Positions 1-7,436 of a DNA stretch of 47,331 bases are shown piece after piece. A model generated the notes under the pieces. It was not told where the DNA came from. It searched no databases and was given only the letters and a program-made list of their open reading frames with translations. Made by a program: the position numbers and the translations under genes. The DNA comes from Bacteroidales bacterium. Its GTDB lineage: Bacteria > Bacteroidota > Bacteroidia > Bacteroidales > WCHB1-69. Numbering within the stretch: position 1 is the stretch's first letter; each line of letters begins with the position of its first letter. The DNA lies in assembly GCA_017394765.1 (NCBI GenBank), contig JAFPXF010000069.1, forward strand, positions 1-47,331, in the 5' to 3' direction.

Positions 1-71
1 ATAAATGGGTACTGGGCATGTGCTCCCAATCCCAGAGACATTAAGGCAATTAAAACAACTATTTTTTTCAT
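1..71 (-). CDS. 5' end of a secreted protein (partial, runs off window)
   Basis: Only the first 23 codons are present, reading leftward from an ATG at 69-71. The peptide begins MKKIVVLIALMSLGLGAHAQ and then YPF. This is a classic signal peptide: two lysines, a hydrophobic core and an AHA-Q cleavage site, with the Gln at +1 that is common in Bacteroidota. The mature protein lies outside the window, so no function can be assigned. No Shine-Dalgarno sequence precedes it; the leader is AT-rich, as usual in this phylum. The reading frame is open to the window edge. Confidence 0.7.
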   Translation of the reverse strand, partial: MKKIVVLIALMSLGLGAHAQYPF

Positions 72-137
72 GATAAATCAAATATTAATTGAACAATATT
101 TTAAACAAGTTTCTGAAGAATTACCGTAAACATTTCC

Positions 138-167
138 CCCGTCCCGCCGGTTTTCAAGCGGGACGGG
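138..167. repeat. Perfect 10-bp-stem hairpin between two minus-strand genes
   Basis: CCCGTCCCGC at 138-147 pairs perfectly with GCGGGACGGG at 158-167 around a 10-base loop. It lies downstream of the lipoprotein gene that ends at 231. It could end that transcript, but no T-run follows on the minus strand, so it may instead be a REP-like element. A weaker GGGG/CCCC hairpin lies nearby at about 189-203. Confidence 0.5.
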
Positions 168-230
168 CAGATAGGGGATGCGCTTTGTGGGGTGTTCTGC
201 CCCGAAGATGTTTAGTCATGTCAAAGTGTT

Positions 231-728
231 TTAATCGTTTTCGTATGCCGGCCCCTCGCTGAAGTAGAGTCCGGTGAAGGTGAACTGCAGGGTGGCGGTG
301 TCGCGATAGACCATCTGGCCGGGGATGTTCAGGTAGTAGTGGTTGTTCTTTTCGTCCACATAGTCCAACGAACGGTTGGGCATAAGGAAGAAGTTCTCTG
401 TGGTTAAATCGAACGTGTCGGTCGTGGTGGCGTTGATGGTGGCACCCGCCTGCTGAAGCTGCACGGCTGCTGAAGTTGCGCAGTAGTTGCCGTGGCCCAT
501 ACAGTTTTTATGAATCAACTGTCCTCCCTGCAGAACACAACCATTACAAGTCTTTCCATCGTGCCCTATGTTCATCATAAGGACAACCGAATTTCCTGTC
601 TTGCCATACTCAGAAGTGAGGATTACGCGGTTGCGAGACTGTTGATGTGCCGCGTTTTTAGAGTTCTCTTTCTCGCATGCACCAAACAGCAGAGTCGCGA
701 TTAGTGCCATTGTCAATACCTTTTTCAT
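231..728 (-). CDS. Small lipoprotein of unknown function, cysteine-containing
   Basis: 165 residues. The N-terminus has two lysines, a hydrophobic stretch and a lipobox (LFGAC), so the protein is probably lipidated at Cys18 and anchored in the outer membrane or periplasm. The mature part holds a cluster of cysteines in the order TCNGC, NC and YC within about 30 residues, which could form disulfides or bind a metal. I do not recognise a family. A TAnnTTTG promoter element lies about 45 bases upstream. The gene is divergent from the LytTR regulator at 1012, which makes it a plausible target of that regulator (inference from position only). The ATG at 726-728 directly precedes the signal peptide, so the start is secure. 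Confidence 0.8.
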   Translation of the reverse strand: MKKVLTMALIATLLFGACEKENSKNAAHQQSRNRVILTSEYGKTGNSVVLMMNIGHDGKTCNGCVLQGGQLIHKNCMGHGNYCATSAAVQLQQAGATINATTTDTFDLTTENFFLMPNRSLDYVDEKNNHYYLNIPGQMVYRDTATLQFTFTGLYFSEGPAYEND

Positions 729-771
729 TGCTTTTTGATTTGTTTATAATAATCTGTTCTTTTTGTGGCGG

Positions 772-779
772 CAAAAATA
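772..779 (-). promoter_or_regulatory. Promoter -7 element (TATTTTTG) of the lipoprotein gene
   Basis: Reads TATTTTTG on the minus strand, an exact match to the Bacteroidota TAnnTTTG -7 consensus, about 45 bases before the ATG at 728. No clear TTTG -33 box was seen. Confidence 0.6.
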
Positions 780-914
780 CCATCACTTTCTCAATGTTTT
801 TATCCGCCAAAGCAAGAATATGTTCCGTCACACCAAAAATATGACGTTGCACTGTATGGAAACCATTAGAATAATACAACAAAAATCTAAAAAACAGGGT
901 CTTATGTTAAGATG

Positions 915-946
915 CGGATTTAATCCGTCAAGACGCCGTTCTGGCG
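915..946. repeat. Two adjacent small hairpins in the divergent intergenic region
   Basis: CGGAT-TTA-ATCCG (915-927) is followed by CGCC-GTTCT-GGCG (934-946). They lie 40-75 bases upstream of the LytTR gene's promoter element and could be an operator or a terminator-like structure. No function is proven. Confidence 0.35.
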
Positions 947-988
947 GGTTAAATAACAGCAAAAGGAATTACTGGCGAAAAAAATGAC

Positions 989-996
989 TATCTTTG
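989..996 (+). promoter_or_regulatory. Promoter -7 element (TATCTTTG) of the LytTR regulator
   Basis: TATCTTTG matches TAnnTTTG exactly and sits 16 bases before the ATG at 1012. It overlaps an in-frame TTG at 994, so that TTG is promoter sequence and not a start codon. The resulting 5' leader would be very short. Confidence 0.65.
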
Positions 997-1011
997 CCGC
1001 TGAATCAATAT

Positions 1012-2124
1012 ATGAAAAGGTATATGAAACACAAGAACACAATTGCCTCCATCTTGCTGAATGTCCTGTCCTGTACCGTCCTGCTTTGGTTTTTCTCAAG
1101 GAATGCGTTCCTCAGACCGTATTTAGGCAGCACTGCCAAAGAATGCCTCTCCGGATTGTTGCTGTTGGCTATTTTGTACTCCAACTATTATGTCTTCTAT
1201 CCCAAACTGCGCCAAAGATACATATTCCTGTATTGGTTTGTGGTCGCTGCCGCCTCGCTGGCGGCAGGGTTCGCTGAATTGGCTGTAGGCTACTCCTTTA
1301 TTGCAAAAAACAATGCGCAATGGATTAGTGAAGAGGGATTATTTCATTTCTTCTCCCCTCACCTGTTCCTTGTCTTTTGCCGTAATCTCGCTTTCAATAC
1401 CATCCCCTATGTTTTAAGGGAAATGAAACAGCTGCAACAGTCTTTGGAAATTGAAACCAGAACCGTTTACCAGTATGCCCGGTTGGTTGATGTTTGTGAT
1501 AAATACAACAATTGCCGACATATTTCCGTTGACGATGTCTTTTATTGCAAGAAAAAGGGAAATTACACGTATGTCTATACAGCGGACGGCGATGTGTTCA
1601 CCCGCAATTGCTCCATCAAGTATATGGAGCAATACCTTGGCGACAAGGAGTTTATCCGAATATCCCCCTCCGTTATCGTTTCCATCCAGTATGTTGACTC
1701 GTGTGATGAAAAGACTGTGGTTATGAGAAAGATGCCTTGGATGAAAACACCTCTTTCTTTCAACTTGGACACTCAACACAATCACTGGACAGTCGTTGTC
1801 ATAGGATCACATCTCCATGCAAATCAATGTGATAAAGAAAATTGGCCATTGGATGTTGAACAAGAAAACGGGAAAAAAAGCATTTATGTTCCGTCTGAAG
1901 AGAAACAGTATGCCGTTCTACAATATATCTGCAAGCATCCCGGATGCAAATCTGCAGAAATCTCTGCCAAAACCAAACTCTCGTCGAGGACCGTCGAGCG
2001 CAGCATCTCAGAACTCAAAAAGCAAGGCCTCATCCAGCATATCGGCAGCAAGAAGACCGGCGGCTACAAGGCTGTCAACAACCCGCCGGAAGAAAACGAC
2101 GAACCGACAGCCAACAACCAATAG
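1012..2124 (+). CDS. Membrane-anchored LytTR transcription factor with extra C-terminal winged helix
   Basis: 370 residues from the ATG at 1012; an ATG at 1024 is also possible. The longer TTG start at 994 is rejected because it lies inside the promoter. The N-terminal ~135 residues hold about four hydrophobic segments (near 14-30, 46-63, 70-94 and 111-133). A short charged linker leads into a LytTR DNA-binding domain at about 170-240, with VFYCKKKGNYTYVY, the FIRISPSVIVSIQYV core and YMEQYL. The C-terminus (about 295-355) looks like a winged helix-turn-helix (SAEISAKTKLSSRTVERSISELKKQGLI in outline, then a GGYKAV wing). LytTR proteins usually act as response-regulator outputs or as membrane-bound regulators with no receiver, as here. 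A second DNA-binding module behind LytTR is unusual. No kinase neighbour is visible. The ligand and targets are unknown. Confidence 0.8.
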   Translation: MKRYMKHKNTIASILLNVLSCTVLLWFFSRNAFLRPYLGSTAKECLSGLLLLAILYSNYYVFYPKLRQRYIFLYWFVVAAASLAAGFAELAVGYSFIAKNNAQWISEEGLFHFFSPHLFLVFCRNLAFNTIPYVLREMKQLQQSLEIETRTVYQYARLVDVCDKYNNCRHISVDDVFYCKKKGNYTYVYTADGDVFTRNCSIKYMEQYLGDKEFIRISPSVIVSIQYVDSCDEKTVVMRKMPWMKTPLSFNLDTQHNHWTVVVIGSHLHANQCDKENWPLDVEQENGKKSIYVPSEEKQYAVLQYICKHPGCKSAEISAKTKLSSRTVERSISELKKQGLIQHIGSKKTGGYKAVNNPPEENDEPTANNQ

Positions 2125-2142
2125 CCAATAGCCAACCCCCAA

Positions 2143-2445
2143 CTACCAAATCAACCCCAACTCCAATTTCGCCGCTTCCGACATCTTGTCCATGTCCCAG
2201 GGCGGGTCGAAGGTGATGTCCACGACCACGTTGCCCACGCCGGGGATGGCCGACACCTCCTTGCGGACCTCCAAGGGCAAGGACTCGGCCACGGGACAGT
2301 TCGGTGCCGTGAGCGTCATGAGGATGTAAACGTCGTTGTTGTCGTTGACTTCCAATTTGTAAATGAAACCTAATTCCCAAATGTTCACGGGAATTTCCGG
2401 GTCGTAGATTTTGCTTAACACATCGATGACTTGTTCTTTGGTCAT
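2143..2445 (-). CDS. MIP18/SufT-like (DUF59) iron-sulfur assembly protein
   Basis: 100 residues with the family core YDPEIPVNIWELGFIY near the N-terminus and TLTAPNCPVAESLP in the middle, followed by DITFDPPWD. This is the MIP18/PaaD-like domain found in SufT and in factors that mature Fe-S proteins; the conserved Cys in APNCP is present. The length is normal for the single-domain form. No suf genes are adjacent here. It lies 56 bases downstream of the yitT-like gene on the same strand, so the two may be co-transcribed. It converges with the LytTR gene, whose stop is only 18 bases away, and no terminator is visible between them. Confidence 0.85.
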   Translation of the reverse strand: MTKEQVIDVLSKIYDPEIPVNIWELGFIYKLEVNDNNDVYILMTLTAPNCPVAESLPLEVRKEVSAIPGVGNVVVDITFDPPWDMDKMSEAAKLELGLIW

Positions 2446-2501
2446 GGTTGTTGAATCGTTAATGATTAGTGGCAGTTGAGTTTGAACTTTGGATTGGAGT
2501 A

Positions 2502-3437
2502 TTAATTCAGTGCTTTTTCACGGAGTGAGGTGAATCCGTTGCCGAGGGTTTCGGAGGCATCGAGGATGGAGACGAATGCTTTCGGGTCTATTTCGTGGAC
2601 GAAGTGGACGAGCATAGGCAGTTGTTTACGGGAAATGGAAGTGAAGATGATTTTCTTTTCATCGTTGTTGTACATACCTTCGCCATGGAGAAAGGTGCCG
2701 CCGCGGTCGAGCTCGTCGAAGATGTGCTGGCGGATTTCATCATAACAGTCGGAGACGATGAACACCACCTTGTCGGAGTGGAAACCGACGATAACCTTGT
2801 CCATGACGATGCCTGTGACGTAGATGATAAGCCAGGAGTAGAGGGGAATGGTCCAGTCCTTGAAGGCGGCGAGGGCGGCAAGCACAATCGTGGAATCAAC
2901 CATGATGAGCAGGGTGCCAAGGGGAATGTGCTTGAAGTATTTGGCGATGATCATGGCTATGATGTCGCTGCCCCCGGATGTGGCGCGGGTCTTGAAGATC
3001 AGACCTAATCCAATACCGATGATGACACCGCCGCAGAGGGCAATGATGAAGTTGGCCGCCGGATCGGGTGTCATGGGGTCTCCCGGCAGGGCGATGAGCG
3101 GTGCGTAACCATAAATTTTCTCCCACAGGGAGATAAACGCCGGCAATGTGATCACACCTACGATGGTCTTGGCCCCGAACTTGGGACCGAGCCACAGCGT
3201 GCCGATAATCAGGAGTGGAATGTCCAGACAGATGCCCGACAGACCGATCGGGAAGTTAAAGAGGTGGTGCAGAATGATGGCGATACCATACACTCCGCCA
3301 GGTGCCAATTTCAGCGGCGACACAAACACCACATATCCTATCGACATGATAAACGTGCCCACCACAATCAGCGAGTAGGTCTTTATAAATTCCTTCCAGT
3401 CAATGTTCTTCCAATCAATCTTTTTAAAAAGTGCCAT
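2502..3437 (-). CDS. YitT family membrane protein (DUF161 + DUF2179)
   Basis: 311 residues. About five or six hydrophobic segments occupy residues 18-215, including the YitT signature region LAPGGVYGIAIILHH and GLIFKTRATSGGSDI. A soluble C-terminal DUF2179 domain (about 225-290) contains DELDRGGTFLHGEGMY, typical of the family. These are inner-membrane proteins, suspected transporters with a ligand-binding cytoplasmic tail; the substrate is not established. The gene sits between the primase gene and the DUF59 gene, all on the minus strand. The sequence before the start has only an imperfect promoter match (GATTTTTG). The start at 3437 gives a normal N-terminus. Confidence 0.9.
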   Translation of the reverse strand: MALFKKIDWKNIDWKEFIKTYSLIVVGTFIMSIGYVVFVSPLKLAPGGVYGIAIILHHLFNFPIGLSGICLDIPLLIIGTLWLGPKFGAKTIVGVITLPAFISLWEKIYGYAPLIALPGDPMTPDPAANFIIALCGGVIIGIGLGLIFKTRATSGGSDIIAMIIAKYFKHIPLGTLLIMVDSTIVLAALAAFKDWTIPLYSWLIIYVTGIVMDKVIVGFHSDKVVFIVSDCYDEIRQHIFDELDRGGTFLHGEGMYNNDEKKIIFTSISRKQLPMLVHFVHEIDPKAFVSILDASETLGNGFTSLREKALN

Positions 3438-3502
3438 ATATAAGAATTACAAAAATCAACCTGTTGTTTTCTTCTTTTAATATCCAATGCCGTGCGTTGG
3501 CC

Positions 3503-5494
3503 CTACCGGCTCACCACACGGTTCAGTCGTTTCGAAACTTCGTTTCTGCATTTATCCAATAGAACAATGTGAGACAATATCATGTCTTGATCTTCTTCCG
3601 TATAATCCGGATGCGTAAGTTCGTTTCTTAAAAAGGCGGTTCTTTCTTCCAAGATACGTAGTTTTAGAGAAAGAAGTGTGTCTTGCACCACCTGTTGCAG
3701 GTTTTGGATGTTGTTTTCTGCAAAATGGGTGTACATGTCATATTTTTCTTCCCATCGGGGACTGTAAGGATAGCTTTCGCCTTCCAAATTCTCGATGGCA
3801 AAGGAGTATTCATCTTGGTCTTCGCTATAGACGAGGGTGCGCTGCAGGGTTATGGGGTCTTGCAGCACGGCGGCCCTTTCAGCGTAGTTTTCGAACAGTT
3901 TGTGCAGGATGGGATCCTGAATGGCGATACCGTCGTTGTAAAGGTCGTTGAAGACAAACTCGTCCACACGCTGCTTGGCATAGCCGTTTTCGTTGTCGGC
4001 CTCCACAGCGATTTCATAGAGGCCGTATTTATAGAGCATGACAATCAGTTCCTTTTCAGCTTCGCGGCGGAGGTTGGCCTGGGGGCGCAGCTGTTGCTCC
4101 GCTTGTCGTTGCTCACGTATCTGCACCTCTTGCAGTGGTGTGGGTTCCGGTGCGGGTACCGACTCGTTGCGGCGACGGTCGTTGCTGGCTTTCCAGAGGA
4201 TGGAGCGGATTTTGCTGCCAAGGGTGGCCTCGGGCAGCTCGAACAGGCGGGCACACTCCTTGATGTAGAAAGATTGCACAATGTTGTCCTGTATCTTGGC
4301 GATGCTGTCAAGGATGTTGTTAACCACGTTGGCACGTTTGAGGGGGTCGTTGCCAGCCTCCTCGAGAAGGATCTGCACCTTGAAGAGGATGAAGTCGGTG
4401 GTATTTTGAGAGAGATACTCCTGCAACTCGCTGTCACGGTGTTTCTTGGCGAATGAGTCGGGGTCTTCGCCGTCGGGCAGCAGACATACGCGCACGTTCA
4501 TGCCCTTTTCGAGCAGCATGTCGATGCCGCGCAAGGATGCCTTGATGCCGGCGGCATCGCCGTCGTACAGCACCGTGATGTTCTTGGTGAGCGAGTAGAG
4601 CAACTTCACCTGCCCGTCAGTCAGGGAAGTGCCGGACGAGGCCACGACGTTTTCCACGCCCGACTCGAACATCGAGATCACATCGGTGTAGCCCTCCACG
4701 AGATAGACGTTGTCCATCTGGCGGATGGCCTTCTTGGCCAGATAGAGGTCGTAAAGCGTGTCGCTCTTGTGGTAGATTTCGTTCTCCGGGGAGTTGAAAT
4801 ATTTGGCAACCTTCTCGTCCTTTTTGAGAATGCGCCCGCCAAAGCCGATGACCTTCCCGACCGTGTTGTGGATGGGGAAGATGACGCGCCCGCGGTAGAA
4901 ATCGTAGAGCTTGCCCTTTTCGCTCTTCTTGGTGAGACCCAGTTTGAGCAAATATTCCTCCTTGTAACCCCGCTTGAGCGCCTCTTGCGTGAAAGAGTCC
5001 CAACCGCCGGGACAGTAGCCGAGGTGGAATTTGTCAAGCGTGGAATCCTTGAAGCCGCGTTCCTTGAAATAGTTGAGCCCCATCATTTTCCCCTCATCGC
5101 CGTTGCGCAGCTGGTCCATGAAATATTTCTCCGCGAACTCGTTGACAATGAAAAGACTGTCGCGCTCGCTGCGCAACTCCTTCTCTTCTTGGGTCTCGGG
5201 ACGGTCGTACTCGACGGTGATGTTGTATTTTTTGGCTAAATACTCCAACGCCTCGGGATAACTCATCTTGGCATGTTCCATCAGGAAATGCACGGCGTTG
5301 CCCTTGGCGTCGCAGACGAAACACTTGTAGATGCCTAAGCGCGGCGTGACGTGCAACGAAGGGTTCTTGTCGTTGTGGAACGGACACACCCCCACGAAGC
5401 TTTGTCCCTGCCGACGCAAGGTGACAAAGTCGCCCACCACCTCTTCAATTTTGGTGGCGAACATGATTTCGTCTATGGTCTTCTTGGATATCAC
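3503..5494 (-). CDS. dnaG: DNA primase DnaG
   Basis: 663 residues. It makes RNA primers at the replication fork together with the DnaB helicase. The CHC2 zinc finger has C37, H40, C58 and C61. The catalytic core follows with YFKERGF, FPIHNTVGKVIGFGGR and a Toprim domain holding E267 (VEGYTDV) and D311/D313 (LYDGDAAG). The C-terminal ~200 residues are divergent and probably bind DnaB. The start codon is GTG at 5492-5494, whose first G is the last base of the TAG stop of the upstream S41 protease gene. The TAGTG overlap implies translational coupling. The N-terminus MISKKTIDEIM aligns with the usual DnaG start, which supports GTG. Confidence 0.97.
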   Translation of the reverse strand: MISKKTIDEIMFATKIEEVVGDFVTLRRQGQSFVGVCPFHNDKNPSLHVTPRLGIYKCFVCDAKGNAVHFLMEHAKMSYPEALEYLAKKYNITVEYDRPETQEEKELRSERDSLFIVNEFAEKYFMDQLRNGDEGKMMGLNYFKERGFKDSTLDKFHLGYCPGGWDSFTQEALKRGYKEEYLLKLGLTKKSEKGKLYDFYRGRVIFPIHNTVGKVIGFGGRILKKDEKVAKYFNSPENEIYHKSDTLYDLYLAKKAIRQMDNVYLVEGYTDVISMFESGVENVVASSGTSLTDGQVKLLYSLTKNITVLYDGDAAGIKASLRGIDMLLEKGMNVRVCLLPDGEDPDSFAKKHRDSELQEYLSQNTTDFILFKVQILLEEAGNDPLKRANVVNNILDSIAKIQDNIVQSFYIKECARLFELPEATLGSKIRSILWKASNDRRRNESVPAPEPTPLQEVQIREQRQAEQQLRPQANLRREAEKELIVMLYKYGLYEIAVEADNENGYAKQRVDEFVFNDLYNDGIAIQDPILHKLFENYAERAAVLQDPITLQRTLVYSEDQDEYSFAIENLEGESYPYSPRWEEKYDMYTHFAENNIQNLQQVVQDTLLSLKLRILEERTAFLRNELTHPDYTEEDQDMILSHIVLLDKCRNEVSKRLNRVVSR

Positions 5495-7278
5495 TATTCG
5501 TCGTCTTCGTTGTAGAGTTTGTCGCCCTTGCCAAAATAGACCTTGAATTTCTTAAAGATCTTCTTGTTGTGCATGATTTGAAGGGCTTGCTGGAACGTGT
5601 CGTCACTTTCAAGGAAAATACGATAGGCATCGCCGTATCCATACAGGCCGCGGGCTATTTCGAAACGCAGGTAATCTTTGATGAACTGGTCGGCATGTGC
5701 CTCATTGCGCAGCCGCATGGCTTCGCCGTAGTTTTTGTCCACATAGTGGATGAACATCGTGTCCAACATGTGGATGTTGATGTTGCGGGCAGAGGTGAAC
5801 AGAGAGTCAAGCTTCTCTTTGTTGGTTTTGAGGAAAGCGTCTGCATAATTGGAAAATTTGAAGGCTGCACTGTCGCTTACCCCTTCTTTTTTGGCAAAAG
5901 CCATAAATTCTTGATAAAACTCGTCGGTAATTTTATAGTTTTTCTCAAAATCCTCAAATTCAGGATAGACAGCTTTCAGTTTGTCGCGGTTGTCCTCCAA
6001 GAAGTCCATCACGAAGTTTCCGAAGACACCTTTCCGGACGATTTCGTTGTAGAGGGTGGAGTATTTGGTGGTGTCCAACGGGATGAAGATGTCGGGCATG
6101 ATACCGCCACCGCCATAGACAATTCTGCCGTTCGGGGTTTTGTATTTGAGGGAGTCGGGGAACTTAATCTTGTCGGCGGTGTAGAGTTCGCCGTTGTTGG
6201 CGCGGGTCTGCAAGTCCTTGTAGTAGGCGTCGAGGCCGTCGTCGTAGGGTTTCTGGATGCAGCGTCCCGTGGGAGTGTAGTAATGGGAGATGGTGAGGCG
6301 TACTTCCGATTGGTCAACCAGCCGCAACGGCTTCTGCACAAGTCCTTTGCCGAATGTGCGGCGACCCACCACGAGGCCACGGTCCCAGTCTTGAATGCAT
6401 CCGGAGGTGATCTCGGAGGCCGATGCGGAATTCTCGTCCACCAGCACGATGAGTTTGCCCTCCTCGAACAGGCCGTTGTTGCCGGAGTAGAAGCTTTCGC
6501 CGGTCTTGCGGAAATTGTCCGTATAGACAATCATGCGTTTGCCGCTGATAAACTGGTCGCATATCTCGAAGGCCACATTGAGGTAGCCGCCGCCGTTGCC
6601 GCGCAGGTCGAGGATCAGATCCTGCATGCCGCGGGCCTTGAGCTTGCGGAGGGCGTCCGTCAGCTCTTTGGTGGAGGTGGCCGCGAAACGTTCCAACTTG
6701 ATGTAACCGGTGGTCTCATCCGCCATAAAGGAGACATTGATGCTGTACATGGGGATGGCACCGCGCGTGATGGTGAAATCAATCAGCTCGGGATTGCGTC
6801 CGCGCTTGATGGAGACCTTGACCTTGGAGCCCTTGTTGCCCCGCAAATGCTTGCGCACCCAGTCGTTGGTGATGTTATCGCCACAAGCCAATGTGTCATC
6901 AACCTTCACAATCTTGTCGCCGGCCAACAACCCCACCTTTTCAGACGGGCCGTTGATGATGACCTCTATCACGTTGATGGTGTCCTTGATCAGTTGGAAG
7001 GTCACGCCGATGCCGTCAAAGGAGCCCTGCAAAGGTTCCGTCATCGCCTGCACATCCTTTTTCTGGATATAGGAGGTGTGCGGGTCCAACTCTTTCAGCA
7101 TGGAGGAGATGGCCTTGTCCACCAATGGATCGAAATCCACGGAGTCCACATACATCTGATTGATGGAATTGATGACTTGGTCCATCTTGGTGCGACAGGG
7201 TTGGAAATGCTGGTTCTGTGCAGGCAGATGTATTGATAATAAGCTTATAATCAGAATAATAAAAGCAATTTTTTTCAT
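5494..7278 (-). CDS. S41 family carboxy-terminal processing protease (Ctp/Tsp-like)
   Basis: 594 residues. A signal peptide (MKKIAFIILI then LLSIHLPAQ) directs it to the periplasm. A PDZ domain spans about 78-165 (GSFDGIGVTFQL then GPSEKVGLLAGDKIVKVDD). The S41 protease domain follows, with DLRGNGGGYL at 224-233 and the Ser/Lys dyad in the SASASE block (S286) and FGKG (K311), the expected 25 residues apart. The C-terminal ~200 residues are helical and family-typical for Bacteroidota. Such enzymes trim or degrade periplasmic proteins. It has its own promoter (7328-7335) and overlaps dnaG by one base, an unexpected pairing because the two functions are unrelated. Confidence 0.95.
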   Translation of the reverse strand: MKKIAFIILIISLLSIHLPAQNQHFQPCRTKMDQVINSINQMYVDSVDFDPLVDKAISSMLKELDPHTSYIQKKDVQAMTEPLQGSFDGIGVTFQLIKDTINVIEVIINGPSEKVGLLAGDKIVKVDDTLACGDNITNDWVRKHLRGNKGSKVKVSIKRGRNPELIDFTITRGAIPMYSINVSFMADETTGYIKLERFAATSTKELTDALRKLKARGMQDLILDLRGNGGGYLNVAFEICDQFISGKRMIVYTDNFRKTGESFYSGNNGLFEEGKLIVLVDENSASASEITSGCIQDWDRGLVVGRRTFGKGLVQKPLRLVDQSEVRLTISHYYTPTGRCIQKPYDDGLDAYYKDLQTRANNGELYTADKIKFPDSLKYKTPNGRIVYGGGGIMPDIFIPLDTTKYSTLYNEIVRKGVFGNFVMDFLEDNRDKLKAVYPEFEDFEKNYKITDEFYQEFMAFAKKEGVSDSAAFKFSNYADAFLKTNKEKLDSLFTSARNINIHMLDTMFIHYVDKNYGEAMRLRNEAHADQFIKDYLRFEIARGLYGYGDAYRIFLESDDTFQQALQIMHNKKIFKKFKVYFGKGDKLYNEDDE

Positions 7279-7327
7279 AATTCGGAATGAAGTTTAAAAA
7301 AACCGAAGTCCTTAGGTTAAAGGGCCG

Positions 7328-7335
7328 CAAAAATA
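7328..7335 (-). promoter_or_regulatory. Promoter -7 element (TATTTTTG) of the S41 protease-dnaG operon
   Basis: Exact TAnnTTTG match on the minus strand, about 50 bases before the ATG at 7278. It directly abuts the flotillin terminator hairpin. Confidence 0.6.
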
Positions 7336-7369
7336 GTCAAAAAAATGACATCTTTTGGGATGTCATTTT
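7336..7369 (-). terminator. Rho-independent terminator of the flotillin gene
   Basis: AAAATGACATC (7342-7352) pairs with GATGTCATTTT (7359-7369) in an 11-bp stem with a 6-base loop. On the minus strand it is followed by a run of seven T (7345-7339). It lies about 70 bases past the flotillin stop. Confidence 0.8.
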
Positions 7370-7436
7370 AGTGATTAAGGCAAACATTGTGCGGAGGCAC
7401 AGACCTGTTCAAGAGATAATTCACGAAGGGGTGTCT

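Noticed and set aside
994..1011. TTG start for the LytTR regulator
   Set aside because: The TTG is part of the TATCTTTG promoter element; ATG at 1012 is more plausible.
2075..2380. 101-codon minus-strand frame near the DUF59 gene
   Set aside because: It overlaps the well-supported DUF59 gene in another frame and includes translated AGCCAATAGCC repeats.
5569..7236. 555-codon open frame opposite the S41 protease
   Set aside because: The minus-strand S41 protein has intact domains and catalytic residues, so the plus-strand frame is a shadow.
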